Source of the DNA: Pantoea deleyi
GTDB lineage: Bacteria > Pseudomonadota > Gammaproteobacteria > Enterobacterales > Enterobacteriaceae
Length of the DNA stretch: 64,000 bases
Direction of reading: 5' to 3'
NCBI RefSeq assembly: GCF_022647325.1
Contig: NZ_CP071405.1
Span: 2,666,001-2,730,000 of the forward strand
A program made the translations under genes and the position numbers. The first letter of the stretch is position 1, and every line of letters begins with the position of its first letter. This document shows positions 1 to 9,382 of the stretch, piece after piece. A model generated the notes under the pieces. It had not been told where the DNA came from, made no database searches, and was given only the letters and a program-made list of their open reading frames with translations.

Positions 1-2
1 TG

Positions 3-119
3 GAGGGCTACCGGACGCTGAAGGCAGGCCAGCAGGTTCAGTTCGATGTGCATGAAGGCCCGAAAGGCAATCACGCCAGCCTCATCGTCCCGGTCGGGGT
101 GCCGCAGGCCGTCGCCTGA
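3..119 (+). CDS. cspD: Cold-shock-like protein CspD, C-terminal part
   Basis: The window opens inside a gene whose last 38 codons encode the C-terminal half of a CspA-family single-strand nucleic acid binding domain (EGYRTLKAGQ, then VQFDVHEGPKGNHAS). The tail matches the remembered E. coli CspD tail, including the short Val/Ala-rich end after the OB fold. CspD inhibits DNA replication in stationary phase by binding single-stranded DNA. The 5' part lies outside the window. A bidirectional hairpin terminator follows 29 bp downstream. In E. coli, macAB and ybjX lie between cspD and ybjD; here ybjD is the next gene. Confidence 0.85.
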   Translation, partial: EGYRTLKAGQQVQFDVHEGPKGNHASLIVPVGVPQAVA

Positions 120-148
120 CCGCTGCCTGTCGCTGAACCCTATCCACA

Positions 149-175
149 AATGCCAGCCAGTGCCGCTGGCATTTT
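149..175. terminator. Bidirectional terminator between cspD and ybjD
   Basis: A 9-bp stem (AATGCCAGC with GCTGGCATT) closes a 7-nt loop. It is followed by a short T run on the plus strand and a weaker one on the minus strand. It sits between two convergent genes, so it probably serves both. Confidence 0.7.
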
Positions 176-190
176 CCTGTGCGCGGGACG

Positions 191-1828
191 TTAATCTGCC
201 TGTCCCTGCGCCAGCCCCACGACCCGTTCAAACATCTGCCGCAGCAGCGCCGGAATAGCCTGCGAGCCCCGTTCTGCGGCGGCGCTGGCGACGGCGATCG
301 CCAGTTCTGGCTTCGAACTGCGATGGATAGCTTTAGTAATAATACGCCGGGAACTCATCGGAACGTTTAACGGCAGGTGCGCCATCTGATGATAGACATC
401 CTGAAACCCCTGGTGATAAAGAAAGTTCTCCATATCCAGGGCGGGCAGCTGTGTGAGGAAGCGGGGTTCGGGCTCCCCCGGCTGAAGCTGCGCGCGCGCC
501 GCGCTGGCATACTTGTTACCCGCCTGATCGCCATCCGTCAGGACATGCCAGGCAATGCCCATCCGCCGGGCAAATTTCAGCAGCGGCTTCAGGCCCGACT
601 GCGCAAACTCGATCACTTTTATCCCTTCGGCCGCGAAGTTGTAGCCACACTGCTGTGCCAGCTCATGCATGATCCAGACCTCGGTTTCGCCCTCCACCAG
701 CAACCAGCAGCGGGCAAACAGCGCGGCAGGCCGGTTGACCCGGATATGAAAGCCGATGCGACGGCTCTCCTCGGCACTCAGCCCTTCCGGGCCGATGCGC
801 CAGGCGGCGACACGCGACGGCCCGCGCACCAGCCGGCAGACGTGCTCCACCGGCACCTGCGACAGCAGCTCGGCGGAATTGGTGGTGGCGATTTTCTGCA
901 GCGGTAACAGCCTCAGCAGGTTCCAGGCCACTGACAGCATGATCGGATGCAGCCGGGTTTCCGGATCTTCAATCAGCAGCAGCGGCCGGGCATCGGCGGC
1001 CAGCGGCACCTCGCCCCGCGCCGCTATCAGCAGGGTAAACATCTGCAGCAGTATCAGCTGGCGGCTGCGGGAATCGGTGCCGGCAATCAGCTGATTCAGG
1101 TGATCCAGCGCCCGCCAGCCGTGCATCCCGTCGCGCGTGTGCGATTCCCGATCGCGTGGCGCGTTAACGGCCTCCGGCGGCTGCACCAGAAAGTAGTGCT
1201 GCATCAGCTGCTGCATGGTTTTCAGCCCCTGGCGCAGAACCTCGTCGCTGAGCTGTTGCGGATGGCGCTCCAGGTCACGCGCCAGACGCTCCATGCCAGC
1301 CAGCAGCTCGGGATGTGCCGGGGTGACAGGCGCACGATGCCGCGTCCGTTTACTGAAGCGGGCGTCGCGCAGGCGGAGCACCGGATAGCGCTTCAGCAAC
1401 AGCGCAATCGCCGCCGCGCTGTTCTGCTCCGTTAAGCGCTGCCCCTTCGCGTCCACGAAACAGCGTCGGGATTCGATGCCGCTCTCCCGCCAGGTCGCAC
1501 TGACGCTGTAATAAATCCAGCGCTGGCCCTGCGCATCCTGCTGCCAGAAAGGGGAGAAGATCGCGTCCGGATCGCGGCCATCGTCCCGATAGTGAAACAC
1601 CACCGACAGGCGTCGCATGGCGTCGGTGACGTCGCCCGGCGTGAAGTGGAAATCGCCCTGAGTAAAAACGTAGGCCGGTTCATGGGGCGAAAGCAGCAGG
1701 CTCAGGGCATCCAGCAGGCTGGATTTCCCCCAGGCGTTTTCACCAATCAGCAGAGTGGTCCGGGTTAAAGGCAGTGAGAGCTTATTAATGCCGCGGAAAC
1801 CGCGAATGTCGATATGTTCCAGAATCAT
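191..1828 (-). CDS. ybjD: OLD-family ATP-dependent nuclease YbjD
   Basis: A 545-aa protein of the OLD (overcoming lysogenisation defect) family: an ABC/SMC-type ATPase fused to a TOPRIM nuclease-like domain. The Walker A motif GENAWGKS is at residues 29-36. The C-terminal half carries TOPRIM signatures: a LLVEGETE stretch with the acidic residue, then LTDGDQAGN. The start at MILEHIDIRGFRG is chosen because it matches the E. coli YbjD N-terminus and has a GGAAGGA ribosome site 5 nt upstream; a longer in-frame extension to 1882 lacks support. The cellular role of YbjD is not established; other OLD proteins act on DNA. It is divergent from lysO, as in E. coli. Confidence 0.88.
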   Translation of the reverse strand: MILEHIDIRGFRGINKLSLPLTRTTLLIGENAWGKSSLLDALSLLLSPHEPAYVFTQGDFHFTPGDVTDAMRRLSVVFHYRDDGRDPDAIFSPFWQQDAQGQRWIYYSVSATWRESGIESRRCFVDAKGQRLTEQNSAAAIALLLKRYPVLRLRDARFSKRTRHRAPVTPAHPELLAGMERLARDLERHPQQLSDEVLRQGLKTMQQLMQHYFLVQPPEAVNAPRDRESHTRDGMHGWRALDHLNQLIAGTDSRSRQLILLQMFTLLIAARGEVPLAADARPLLLIEDPETRLHPIMLSVAWNLLRLLPLQKIATTNSAELLSQVPVEHVCRLVRGPSRVAAWRIGPEGLSAEESRRIGFHIRVNRPAALFARCWLLVEGETEVWIMHELAQQCGYNFAAEGIKVIEFAQSGLKPLLKFARRMGIAWHVLTDGDQAGNKYASAARAQLQPGEPEPRFLTQLPALDMENFLYHQGFQDVYHQMAHLPLNVPMSSRRIITKAIHRSSKPELAIAVASAAAERGSQAIPALLRQMFERVVGLAQGQAD

Positions 1829-1955
1829 AGGCGTCCTTCCTCCGGTTATAAAGAGCATGGTTGTCGTCAGCCAGCCGGTCAAGCTGCAACGGGGTTTACT
1901 CCGTTACGCTTTTTCGCTAGCGTGTGGCCTCTTTCCTCCATGGATGGCCTCTGCT

Positions 1956-2855
1956 ATGTATTCCGGACTCCTGATTATCCTGCTGCCCCTGATCGCGGGC
2001 TGGCTGTTACCCTTCCGCCAGACGGCCATGCTACGCCGCGTCAATCAGCTGCTGGGCTGGATGGTCTATGTGATCCTGTTCTTTATGGGTATCAGCCTGG
2101 CGTTCCTCGATAACCTCGGCAGCAATCTGCTGGCGATCTTTCACACCGCGCTGGTGGCGGCCTTCTGCATTCTGCTTTGTAATTTGCTGGCGCTGCGCGG
2201 TCTGGAAAGGTTTGTTCCGTGGCAGCATCACCACCGGCAGGAGAAGCTGCCTTCGCGGCTGAATATGGCGCTGGACTCCCTGAAACTCTGCGGAGTCGTG
2301 GTCATCGGTTTTCTGCTTGGCCTGACCCAGTGGCCTCTGCTGCACCACGCCGCGACGGCCAGCGAATATGCGCTGATCTTCCTGCTGTTCCTGGTGGGGA
2401 TTCAGCTGCGCGGCAGCGGCATGACGCTGCGCCAGATTATCCTCAACCGTCGCGGTATGCTGGTCGCCAGCGTGGTGCTGGTCAGTGCGCTTATCGGCGG
2501 TGCGATTGCGGCGCTGCTGCTGGGCCTGCCGGTGAAAACCGGTCTGGCCTTATCCAGCGGCTTTGGCTGGTACTCGCTTTCCGGGATCCTGATGACCGAA
2601 GCCTTTGGCCCGGTGACCGGCAGCGCCGCTTTCTTTAACGATCTGATTCGTGAACTGGTGGCGATCATGCTGATTCCGGTGCTGATTGGCCGTCATCGCT
2701 CCAGCGCGCTGGGCCTGTGCGGAGCCACCTCCATGGACTTTACCCTGCCGGTGCTGCAGCGGGCGGGCGGTAATGAAATTGTCCCGGCCGCCATCGTGCA
2801 TGGCTTTGTGATGAGCCTGCTGGCGCCGATTCTTATCGCCCTCTTCTCCGCCTGA
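1956..2855 (+). CDS. lysO: Lysine exporter LysO
   Basis: A 299-aa integral membrane protein matching E. coli LysO (YbjE) in length and almost end to end, for example FFMGISLAFLDNL and SGFGWYSLSGIL. LysO exports L-lysine and the toxic analogue thialysine across the inner membrane and gives thialysine resistance. About eight hydrophobic segments are visible, with conserved GLCGATSMDFTLPVLQ near the end. The start MYSGLL is set by the family; upstream in-frame codons run antisense into ybjD. The ribosome site is weak. E. coli lysO is ArgP-controlled; no ArgP site was identified here. The E. coli neighbours aqpZ and hcp-hcr are absent. Confidence 0.92.
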   Translation: MYSGLLIILLPLIAGWLLPFRQTAMLRRVNQLLGWMVYVILFFMGISLAFLDNLGSNLLAIFHTALVAAFCILLCNLLALRGLERFVPWQHHHRQEKLPSRLNMALDSLKLCGVVVIGFLLGLTQWPLLHHAATASEYALIFLLFLVGIQLRGSGMTLRQIILNRRGMLVASVVLVSALIGGAIAALLLGLPVKTGLALSSGFGWYSLSGILMTEAFGPVTGSAAFFNDLIRELVAIMLIPVLIGRHRSSALGLCGATSMDFTLPVLQRAGGNEIVPAAIVHGFVMSLLAPILIALFSA

Positions 2856-3092
2856 CCGCAAGTCAGCCCCGCTACAGACGCTCCTTAAACCCGGGGGCGT
2901 CATCGGGCGGTCGGGATCAGCCGCTCCGCTTTCTTCTGGCGTCCGGCGGCTGATTGCCAGTAGCGCCTGCGGTTATCCGGCCTGCCCTGCGAGCGCATTT
3001 TTTCACGCCTGCTTTTCTGCCGTGTCGTCTACGCTTCTTTTTTCAGTTCTGGTCACGTCACGTTGCCGGACGGATCGATAAAGGAGAAGCGC

Positions 3093-4814
3093 ATGAAACA
3101 AACCGTAGCGGCACTGGTCGCTAAAACGCTGGAAAGCGCAGGCGTAAAACGCATCTGGGGCGTCACCGGAGACTCCCTGAACGGCCTGAGCGACAGCCTT
3201 AATCGCATGGGCACCATCGAGTGGATGCCAACCCGTCATGAAGAGGTCGCCGCCTTTGCGGCCGGTGCGGAAGCGCACATCAGCGGAGAACTGGCGGTCT
3301 GTGCCGGTTCCTGCGGGCCGGGTAACCTGCATCTGATTAACGGTTTGTTCGACTGCCACCGCAACCGCGTACCGGTTCTGGCGATTGCGGCACACATCCC
3401 CTCCAGCGAAATCGGCAGCGGCTATTTCCAGGAAACGCATCCGCAGGAGCTGTTCCGCGAATGCAGCCACTACTGCGAACTGGTGTCGAATCCGGAGCAG
3501 CTACCGCAGGTGCTGGGCATCGCGATGCGAAAAGCGATTCTGAATCGCGGGGTCTCGGTGGTGGTACTGCCAGGGGATATTGCCCTGCAGCTGGCGCCGG
3601 AAAGCGCCCGCGCAGAGTGGTATCCGCCGCAGTTGCCGCAGGTTCTGCCCCAGCCCGCCGAACTGGCGCAGCTGGCACAGACGCTGAACGAAGCCTCAGA
3701 GATTACTCTCCTGTGCGGCAGTGGCTGTGCCGGAGCACATCAGGAAGTCGTCGCCCTGGCTGAGGCGCTGAAGGCCCCGATAGTTCATGCGCTGCGCGGG
3801 AAAGAGCATATCGAATATGACAACCCCTATGACGTCGGCATGACCGGGCTGATCGGTTTCTCCTCCGGCTTCCACGCCATGATGAACGCCGGCACGCTGG
3901 TGCTGCTGGGCACCCAGTTTCCCTATCGCGCCTTCTATCCGGAAAAGGCGCGGATTATCCAGATCGACATCAATCCCGGCAGCCTGGGGTCGCACTGTCA
4001 CGTCGATCAGGCCTATGTCGGCGATGTAAAAAGTACGCTACAGGCGCTGCTCCCTCAGCTGACGCCGAAAAGCGATAGCCGCCATCTCGACAGCGCGGTG
4101 AAGCACTACGGCGAGGCGCGGAAAAGTCTGGACGAGCTGGCGCAGCCCAACGATAAGCAGGCGATCCATCCGCAATATCTGGCGCAGCAAATCAGCCACT
4201 ACGCCAGCGACGACGCCATTTTTACCTGCGACGTCGGCACCCCGACCGTCTGGGCGGCGCGCTATCTGAAGATGAACGGCAGACGCCGCCTGCTGGGTTC
4301 GTTTAACCACGGCTCGATGGCGAATGCGATGCCGCAGGCGCTGGGGGCGCAGTCGATCGATCGCGATCGTCAGGTCGTCGCGCTATGCGGCGACGGCGGC
4401 TTCAGCATGCTGATGGGCGATTTTATCTCGCTGGCGCAGCTGAAAATGCCGGTGAAAATCGTGATCTTCAACAACAGCGTGCTGGGCTTTGTGGCGATGG
4501 AGATGAAGGCGGGCGGCTATCTGACCGACGGCACGGAACTGAATAATCCCGATTTCGCCGCTATCGCCGAGGCGTGTGGGATCCGGGGGATCCGCGTGGA
4601 AAAGGCGTCGGATCTCAATGGCGCGCTGGAAGAGGCGTTTGCCCATGATGGCCCGGTGCTGGTGGACGTCATCACCGCCAAAGAGGAGCTGGCGATGCCG
4701 CCGCAGATCAAGCTGGAGCAGGCCAAAGGCTTCAGCCTCTATATGCTGCGCGCCATTATGAATGGTCGCGGCGACGAGGTGGTAGAACTGGCGAAAACCA
4801 ACTGGCTGCGGTAA
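3093..4814 (+). CDS. poxB: Pyruvate:ubiquinone oxidoreductase (pyruvate oxidase) PoxB
   Basis: A 573-aa peripheral membrane flavoenzyme that oxidatively decarboxylates pyruvate to acetate and CO2 and passes electrons to ubiquinone. The three-domain fold of ThDP enzymes is evident: an N-terminal pyrimidine-binding domain with the RHEEVAAF glutamate, a central FAD domain, and a C-terminal pyrophosphate domain with GDGGFS...NN around residues 438-467. The C-terminal tail ELAKTNWLR corresponds to the lipid-activated membrane-binding segment of E. coli PoxB. The start has an AAGGAG site 6 nt upstream. In E. coli the gene is RpoS-dependent. A strong terminator follows, then ltaE in the same direction. 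Confidence 0.96.
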   Translation: MKQTVAALVAKTLESAGVKRIWGVTGDSLNGLSDSLNRMGTIEWMPTRHEEVAAFAAGAEAHISGELAVCAGSCGPGNLHLINGLFDCHRNRVPVLAIAAHIPSSEIGSGYFQETHPQELFRECSHYCELVSNPEQLPQVLGIAMRKAILNRGVSVVVLPGDIALQLAPESARAEWYPPQLPQVLPQPAELAQLAQTLNEASEITLLCGSGCAGAHQEVVALAEALKAPIVHALRGKEHIEYDNPYDVGMTGLIGFSSGFHAMMNAGTLVLLGTQFPYRAFYPEKARIIQIDINPGSLGSHCHVDQAYVGDVKSTLQALLPQLTPKSDSRHLDSAVKHYGEARKSLDELAQPNDKQAIHPQYLAQQISHYASDDAIFTCDVGTPTVWAARYLKMNGRRRLLGSFNHGSMANAMPQALGAQSIDRDRQVVALCGDGGFSMLMGDFISLAQLKMPVKIVIFNNSVLGFVAMEMKAGGYLTDGTELNNPDFAAIAEACGIRGIRVEKASDLNGALEEAFAHDGPVLVDVITAKEELAMPPQIKLEQAKGFSLYMLRAIMNGRGDEVVELAKTNWLR

Positions 4815-4830
4815 AACAGAGAGGCTATAC

Positions 4831-4858
4831 GGGCGGGCGCAAGGCCCGCCTTTTTTTT
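4831..4858 (+). terminator. Terminator after poxB
   Basis: A 7-bp GC stem (GGCGGGC with GCCCGCC across a 5-nt loop) followed by eight T residues, 17 bp after the poxB stop codon. Confidence 0.85.
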
Positions 4859-4880
4859 CCGCCACGTTCAGGAGCATAAG

Positions 4881-5885
4881 GTGATCGATTTACGCAGTGA
4901 TACCGTGACCCGGCCCAGCGCCGCCATGTTAAGCGCGATGATGTCTGCCGAAACCGGGGATGACGTCTATCGTGATGATCCCACCGTGAATGCGCTGGAG
5001 GCGGAAGCGGCGCGGCTCAGCGGCAAAGCCGCGGCGCTGTTTTTCCCGACCGGCACCCAGGCCAACCTGGTGGCGCTGCTGAGTCACTGTGAACGTGGCG
5101 ATGAATATATCGTGGGCCAGCAGGCGCACAACTACAAATATGAGGCGGGCGGTGCGGCGGTACTGGGCAGCATTCAGCCACAGCCTGTTCTGGCCGCGGA
5201 GGATGGCACGCTGCCGCTCGACGTGGTGGCGGCCGCCATCAAGCCGGACGATATTCACTTCGCCCGCACCCGTCTGCTGAGCCTGGAGAACACCCATCAC
5301 GGCAGGGTTCTGCCGCTGGACTATCTGGAGCAGGCCTGGGCCTTTACCCGCCAGCATCAGCTGGCGTTGCACATCGATGGCGCCCGCATTTTCAACGCGG
5401 TGGTCGCCCAGCAGACCACGCTGGCGGCGATCGCGCGCTATTGCGACAGCCTGACCATCTGTCTCTCCAAGGGTCTCGGCACGCCGGTAGGCTCCCTGCT
5501 GTGTGGCGACACGGCGTTGATCGCGCGCGCCCGTCGCTGGCGCAAAATGACCGGCGGCGGCATGCGGCAGGCCGGTATCCTGGCGGCGGCCGGTCTCTAT
5601 GCGCTAGAGCACAACGTGGCGCGCCTGCAGGAGGATCATGACAACGCCGCCTGGCTGGGCGCGCAGTTACAGGCGCTGGGCGTCAGCATTATCGATCAGC
5701 AGACCAACATGCTGTTTGTGGCGGTGCCGGAAGATCAGGTCACCGCCCTGGGGGAGTGGATGAAGGCGCACGGCGTATTGATCAGTGTCGGGCCCCGTAC
5801 CCGGCTGGTCACCCATCTGGATGCAGACCGGGCGGCGCTGGCACAGGTTGTCGCGCACTGGAAAGCCTTCCTGCAACAGCGCTAA
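4881..5885 (+). CDS. ltaE: Low-specificity L-threonine aldolase LtaE
   Basis: A 334-aa PLP enzyme of fold type I that cleaves L-threonine and L-allo-threonine to glycine and acetaldehyde. The Schiff-base lysine is K197 in LTICLSKGLGTPVGS, the same number as in E. coli; HIDGARIFNA supplies the aspartate contacting the PLP pyridine. The start is GTG with GGAG 6 nt upstream, giving the family length (333-334 aa). In E. coli ltaE lies next to poxB as here. It ends 5 bp before the end of convergent amiD, with no room for a terminator. Confidence 0.95.
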   Translation: MIDLRSDTVTRPSAAMLSAMMSAETGDDVYRDDPTVNALEAEAARLSGKAAALFFPTGTQANLVALLSHCERGDEYIVGQQAHNYKYEAGGAAVLGSIQPQPVLAAEDGTLPLDVVAAAIKPDDIHFARTRLLSLENTHHGRVLPLDYLEQAWAFTRQHQLALHIDGARIFNAVVAQQTTLAAIARYCDSLTICLSKGLGTPVGSLLCGDTALIARARRWRKMTGGGMRQAGILAAAGLYALEHNVARLQEDHDNAAWLGAQLQALGVSIIDQQTNMLFVAVPEDQVTALGEWMKAHGVLISVGPRTRLVTHLDADRAALAQVVAHWKAFLQQR

Positions 5886-5890
5886 CCGCG

Positions 5891-6715
5891 CTACTCCGCC
5901 GCGCCATACTTTTCCAGCAGCGCGGCGGCGATCGCGGCGGTTTCTGCATCCGGCAGACCGCGATAATCTGCAGGCCGGAAGTGCATCTGAAACGCGGCGA
6001 TCACCTTCTGCGCCTCACGCGCGTTCATCCCGGTGGAAGCCGGATAGCCATAGCGTTGCAGGCGCGCCAGTACGGATTCGGCAGGCACTGCGGCATGCGG
6101 ATCCTGCCCGGCCAGATAAAAGGCGACCCGGCTGGCGTCGGGCCAGGCACCGATGCCGTGCTGCGCCAGCTGCTGCCAGGGAAACTGCGGCCCCGGATCC
6201 TGCTTGCGCTGCGGCGCAATATCACTGTGACCGACAATGTTTTCTGCGGCGATGCCGTAGCGCTGCGTGATGTCGCGCAGCAGCGCCTCCAGCGCGGCGA
6301 TCTGCGCGGCGGTAAACGGCTGCCATTCGAGGCCGGTCAGGGTGCGGCGATAGCCCCGGTTGACCAGCTCAATGCCAATCGAGGTGTCATTAATGCGGGT
6401 GGCCCCGCGCCAGAAGCTGGGACCGGCATGCCACGCGAGCTGCTGCTCCGGCACCAGCTGCCAGACGATCCCCTTTCCGGCACGCTGCGGCGGCTGACGC
6501 GGGATCAGATAGTGAGCGCTGACCTCACGATCGGTGAGGGTCGCCAGCGATGAGGAGAAATCCTCGGCGGTGTAGTGAACCACAATCACTTTCACCCGCG
6601 GCCGCGCCCCCTGGGCCGGATGACGCTGATCGGCCCAGTAGCCCTCACGGGGCTCGATTCCGGCGTGGCAGCCCGCCAGCAGCAGCGCCAGCATCAGCAG
6701 CAGACCACGTTTCAA
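5891..6715 (-). CDS. amiD: N-acetylmuramoyl-L-alanine amidase AmiD, outer-membrane lipoprotein
   Basis: A 274-aa zinc amidase (Amidase_2 family) that cleaves the bond between MurNAc and the peptide, including anhydro-muropeptides. A lipoprotein signal peptide ends in LLAGC (Cys16). Zinc ligands by alignment to E. coli AmiD are H47, H163 and D173, with conserved DPGPQFPW. A peptidoglycan-binding-like helical tail follows. The start codon is TTG and overlaps the ybjQ stop by 4 bp (TTGA), so translation is probably coupled; an internal ATG would cut into the signal peptide. Its pairing with ybjQ matches E. coli. Confidence 0.93.
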   Translation of the reverse strand: MKRGLLLMLALLLAGCHAGIEPREGYWADQRHPAQGARPRVKVIVVHYTAEDFSSSLATLTDREVSAHYLIPRQPPQRAGKGIVWQLVPEQQLAWHAGPSFWRGATRINDTSIGIELVNRGYRRTLTGLEWQPFTAAQIAALEALLRDITQRYGIAAENIVGHSDIAPQRKQDPGPQFPWQQLAQHGIGAWPDASRVAFYLAGQDPHAAVPAESVLARLQRYGYPASTGMNAREAQKVIAAFQMHFRPADYRGLPDAETAAIAAALLEKYGAAE

Positions 6716-7032
6716 CGGATAATGACCGCCGTTCCGGTAACGCTGACCATCAGCATGCTGCTCTCTTTGCCGACCGTTTCGTAGTCGATATCGATACCGA
6801 CCACCGCGTTCGCGCCCAGCGATTTTGCCTGTTGCTCCAGCTCCTCAAAGGCGATCTCCCGCGCTTTGCGCAGCTCTTTCTCATAGGCGCCGGAACGGCC
6901 ACCGACCACGTCGCGGATGCCCGCAAAGAAATCACGGAAGATGTTGGCACCCAGAATCGCTTCACCGGTGACCACACCGCAATATTCGCTGATGCTGTGA
7001 CCTTCCAGCGTAGGGGTTGTTGAAAATTTCAT
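6712..7032 (-). CDS. ybjQ: UPF0145 family protein YbjQ
   Basis: A 106-aa protein with the conserved UPF0145/YbjQ_1 body: [30 protein letters not shown] and the acidic [10 protein letters not shown]. The start is placed at MKFSTTP with a GAGGAG site 7 nt upstream; an in-frame extension to 7083 is rejected because the family begins here. E. coli YbjQ is cytosolic and pentameric with unknown function. It is cotranscribed with amiD by overlap and divergent from ybjP. Confidence 0.9.
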   Translation of the reverse strand: MKFSTTPTLEGHSISEYCGVVTGEAILGANIFRDFFAGIRDVVGGRSGAYEKELRKAREIAFEELEQQAKSLGANAVVGIDIDYETVGKESSMLMVSVTGTAVIIR

Positions 7033-7138
7033 CCTATTCTCCTCGTTGAAAACCGGACCAGGGCTCTTTCGACTAAAAAGCACGACTATACTCTATGCTA
7101 AAAAGGGCACCTTGCCAGAGAACCATAAGGAAATCGAG

Positions 7139-7678
7139 ATGAGAAACAATGCGTTTGCGCTCCTGCTCCCAGCGGCGCTGCTGCTCAGCGCCTGTACCAC
7201 CGTTGAGCCCGTGACAAAGGATAATGGCCCGCGTACCGCACCCTGCATCGAAGGCGGTCCTGACCAGGTCGCCCAGCAGTTTTACGATTTGCGTATCGCG
7301 CAGCCTGTCCAGGGGCTGCCCGACAGCAACACCCTGGCAAAATATCGTCCTTATCTGAGTGATGCGCTTTACCATTCGCTGCAGACAGCCAGCAGCAGCA
7401 CCGCAGACGCACAGTGGCGCAACGGCGATCTCTTCTCCAGCCTCTCACAGGGCCCGACGGCGGCCAGCGTGGCCGACGCCTCCACGATTCCGAACCGCGA
7501 CGCGCGCAATATTCCGCTGCGGGTCGATCTGAGCCGCGGCGATAAAAAGTGGCAGGATGAGGTGCTGATGATCCATCAGGGCAGTTGCTGGGTCGTGGAT
7601 GACGTGCGCTACATGGCTGATCCGGTTCACGCCACCGGCGGCAGCCTGAGCCAGATGCTTGAGCAGGCGAAAAAATAA
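7139..7678 (+). CDS. ybjP: YbjP family lipoprotein
   Basis: A 179-aa lipoprotein with signal peptide and lipobox LLLSAC ending at Cys18, followed by TTVEPV. The body has the family signature EGGPDQVAQQFYD, and the second half (STIPNRDARNIPLRVDL and later QDEVLMI) closely matches E. coli YbjP. E. coli YbjP has been linked to peptidoglycan and TolC-type complexes, but its role is unsettled. An AAGGAA site precedes ATG 7139; the in-frame extension upstream reads through the divergent promoter region and is rejected. Confidence 0.9.
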   Translation: MRNNAFALLLPAALLLSACTTVEPVTKDNGPRTAPCIEGGPDQVAQQFYDLRIAQPVQGLPDSNTLAKYRPYLSDALYHSLQTASSSTADAQWRNGDLFSSLSQGPTAASVADASTIPNRDARNIPLRVDLSRGDKKWQDEVLMIHQGSCWVVDDVRYMADPVHATGGSLSQMLEQAKK

Positions 7679-7701
7679 CCCCGGTCGTCATCCGGCAGAG
7701 A

Positions 7702-7734
7702 AGCGCAGTCGCCGCCCGGCACTGCGCTTTTTTT
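7702..7734 (+). terminator. Terminator after ybjP
   Basis: An 8-bp stem AGCGCAGT/ACTGCGCT with an 11-nt loop, followed by seven T residues, 24 bp beyond ybjP. It isolates ybjP from artP. Confidence 0.8.
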
Positions 7735-7840
7735 ATGTCTGCTGTTCACCGGTGGCCCCGTCACGGCACCAGACGGCGCACGATATTGTGCTAAACTTTA
7801 GGTGTTTAGGGCTGTTTTACAAATTTTAACCCACCTTATT

Positions 7841-7890
7841 TGCATAACTATTCTGGTGACGTTAAAATCCGCGACACTAATAGCTATTCA
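7841..7890 (+). promoter_or_regulatory. Possible pair of ARG (ArgR) boxes upstream of artP
   Basis: Two stretches resemble the ArgR consensus TGAAT-W4-ATTCA: 7841-7854 (TGCATAACTATTCT) and 7877-7890 (CTAATAGCTATTCA). Each matches about 11 of 14 positions. Their 36-bp offset differs from the usual 21-bp tandem arrangement, so this is weaker than the box before artJ. Confidence 0.35.
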
Positions 7891-7900
7891 AATCTGGCGC

Positions 7901-8629
7901 ATGAGTATTCAACTAAACGCAATAAACTGCTTCTACGGTGCTCATCAGGCGCTGTTCGACATCAACCTTGAATGTCCGCAAGGCGAAACCCTTGTGCTGC
8001 TGGGTCCCAGCGGTGCCGGGAAAAGCTCCCTGTTGCGGGTACTTAACCTGCTGGAGCAGCCCCGTTCAGGTCAGTTGCAGATTGCCGGCAATCAGTTTGA
8101 TTTCAGCCAGAAACCCGCTGATGCCGCGATCCGCGAACTGCGGCAGAACGTCGGCATGGTGTTTCAGCAATACAATCTCTGGCCGCACCTCACCGTGCTG
8201 CAGAACCTGATTGAGGCGCCCTGCCGGGTCTTAGGCCTGAGCAAAGGTGAAGCGCGCGCCCGCGCCGACAAGCTGCTCGATCGTCTGCGCCTGACGCCTT
8301 ACAGCGATCGTTATCCGCTGCACCTCTCGGGTGGTCAGCAGCAGCGTGTGGCAATTGCCCGCGCGCTGATGATGGAGCCGCAGGTGCTGCTGTTCGATGA
8401 GCCAACCGCCGCGCTGGACCCTGAAATTACCGCACAGATTGTCAGTATCATTCGCGAGCTGGCCCAGACCCGTATTACCCAGGTGATTGTGACCCATGAG
8501 GTGGAAGTGGCCCGTAAAACGGCCAGCCGCGTCGTCTATATGGAGAACGGTCATATTGTGGAACAGGGCGATGCCAGCCGTTTTACACAGCCGCAAACCG
8601 AGGCGTTTGCTCACTATCTTTCGCACTAA
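7901..8629 (+). CDS. artP: Arginine ABC transporter ATP-binding protein ArtP
   Basis: A 242-aa nucleotide-binding subunit of the arginine importer ArtPQM. Walker A is GPSGAGKS, the signature is LSGGQQQR, Walker B is [11 protein letters not shown], and the switch histidine is in VTHEV. Length and sequence match E. coli ArtP almost throughout, which fixes the start at [13 protein letters not shown]; the ribosome site is poor. First gene of artP-artI-artQ-artM, all closely spaced. Confidence 0.96.
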   Translation: MSIQLNAINCFYGAHQALFDINLECPQGETLVLLGPSGAGKSSLLRVLNLLEQPRSGQLQIAGNQFDFSQKPADAAIRELRQNVGMVFQQYNLWPHLTVLQNLIEAPCRVLGLSKGEARARADKLLDRLRLTPYSDRYPLHLSGGQQQRVAIARALMMEPQVLLFDEPTAALDPEITAQIVSIIRELAQTRITQVIVTHEVEVARKTASRVVYMENGHIVEQGDASRFTQPQTEAFAHYLSH

Positions 8630-8644
8630 GTCAGGATGCTAAAA

Positions 8645-9376
8645 ATGAAAAAAATGGTACTTGCTGCACTGCTTGCTGGTTTTAGCCTGAGCGCCACGGC
8701 GGCGCAGACAATTCGTTTTGCGACCGAAGCCTCCTACCCGCCTTTTGAGTTCGTGGATGCTGACAACAAGATTCAGGGCTTTGATGTCGATCTGGCCAAT
8801 GCGCTCTGTAAAGAGATCGACGCCACCTGCACCTTTACAAATCAGGCGTTCGACAGCCTGATCCCGAGCCTGAAATTCCGTCGCTTCGATGCGGTGATGG
8901 CGGGCATGGATATCACCCCGGATCGTGAAAAGCAGGTGCTGTTCACCAAACCTTATTACGATAACTCGGCGCTGTTTGTGGCGCAGAAAGGCAAAGTCGC
9001 CAGCGTTGACGCGCTGAAAGGCAAGCGTGTCGGTGTGCAGAACGGCACCACCCACCAGAAATACCTGACGGACAAACACAGCGAGATCACCATCGTGCCT
9101 TACGACAGCTATCAGAACGCCGTGCTGGATCTGAAAAATGGCCGTATCGACGCGGTATTTGGTGACACCGCCGTGGTCAACGAGTGGCTGAAGAAGAACC
9201 TGGCGCTGGCCGCTGTTGGCGACAAAGTGACGGATAAGGCCTACTTTGGCACCGGCCTGGGCATTGCGGTCCGCACCGGTAATACCGATCTGCAGACGAA
9301 ATTCAATGGCGCGCTGGATAAGATCAAAGCCGACGGGACCTACAAAACCATCTACAGCAAATGGTTCCAGCAGTAA
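8645..9376 (+). CDS. artI: Arginine/amino-acid-binding periplasmic protein ArtI
   Basis: A 243-aa solute-binding protein (SBP_bac_3 family) with a Sec signal peptide ending near SATA-AQ. The mature protein starts with the family pattern IRFATEASYPPFEF, and GFDVDLANALC follows. The start MKKMVLA gives E. coli ArtI length. E. coli ArtI is a paralogue of ArtJ whose ligand is less well defined than that of the high-affinity arginine binder ArtJ. Lies 15 bp after artP. Confidence 0.93.
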   Translation: MKKMVLAALLAGFSLSATAAQTIRFATEASYPPFEFVDADNKIQGFDVDLANALCKEIDATCTFTNQAFDSLIPSLKFRRFDAVMAGMDITPDREKQVLFTKPYYDNSALFVAQKGKVASVDALKGKRVGVQNGTTHQKYLTDKHSEITIVPYDSYQNAVLDLKNGRIDAVFGDTAVVNEWLKKNLALAAVGDKVTDKAYFGTGLGIAVRTGNTDLQTKFNGALDKIKADGTYKTIYSKWFQQ

Positions 9377-9382
9377 TTTCTG

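Noticed and set aside
1755..1955. N-terminal extension of lysO to 366 aa
   Set aside because: The extra codons lie antisense over the ybjD start, and the family begins at MYSGLL.
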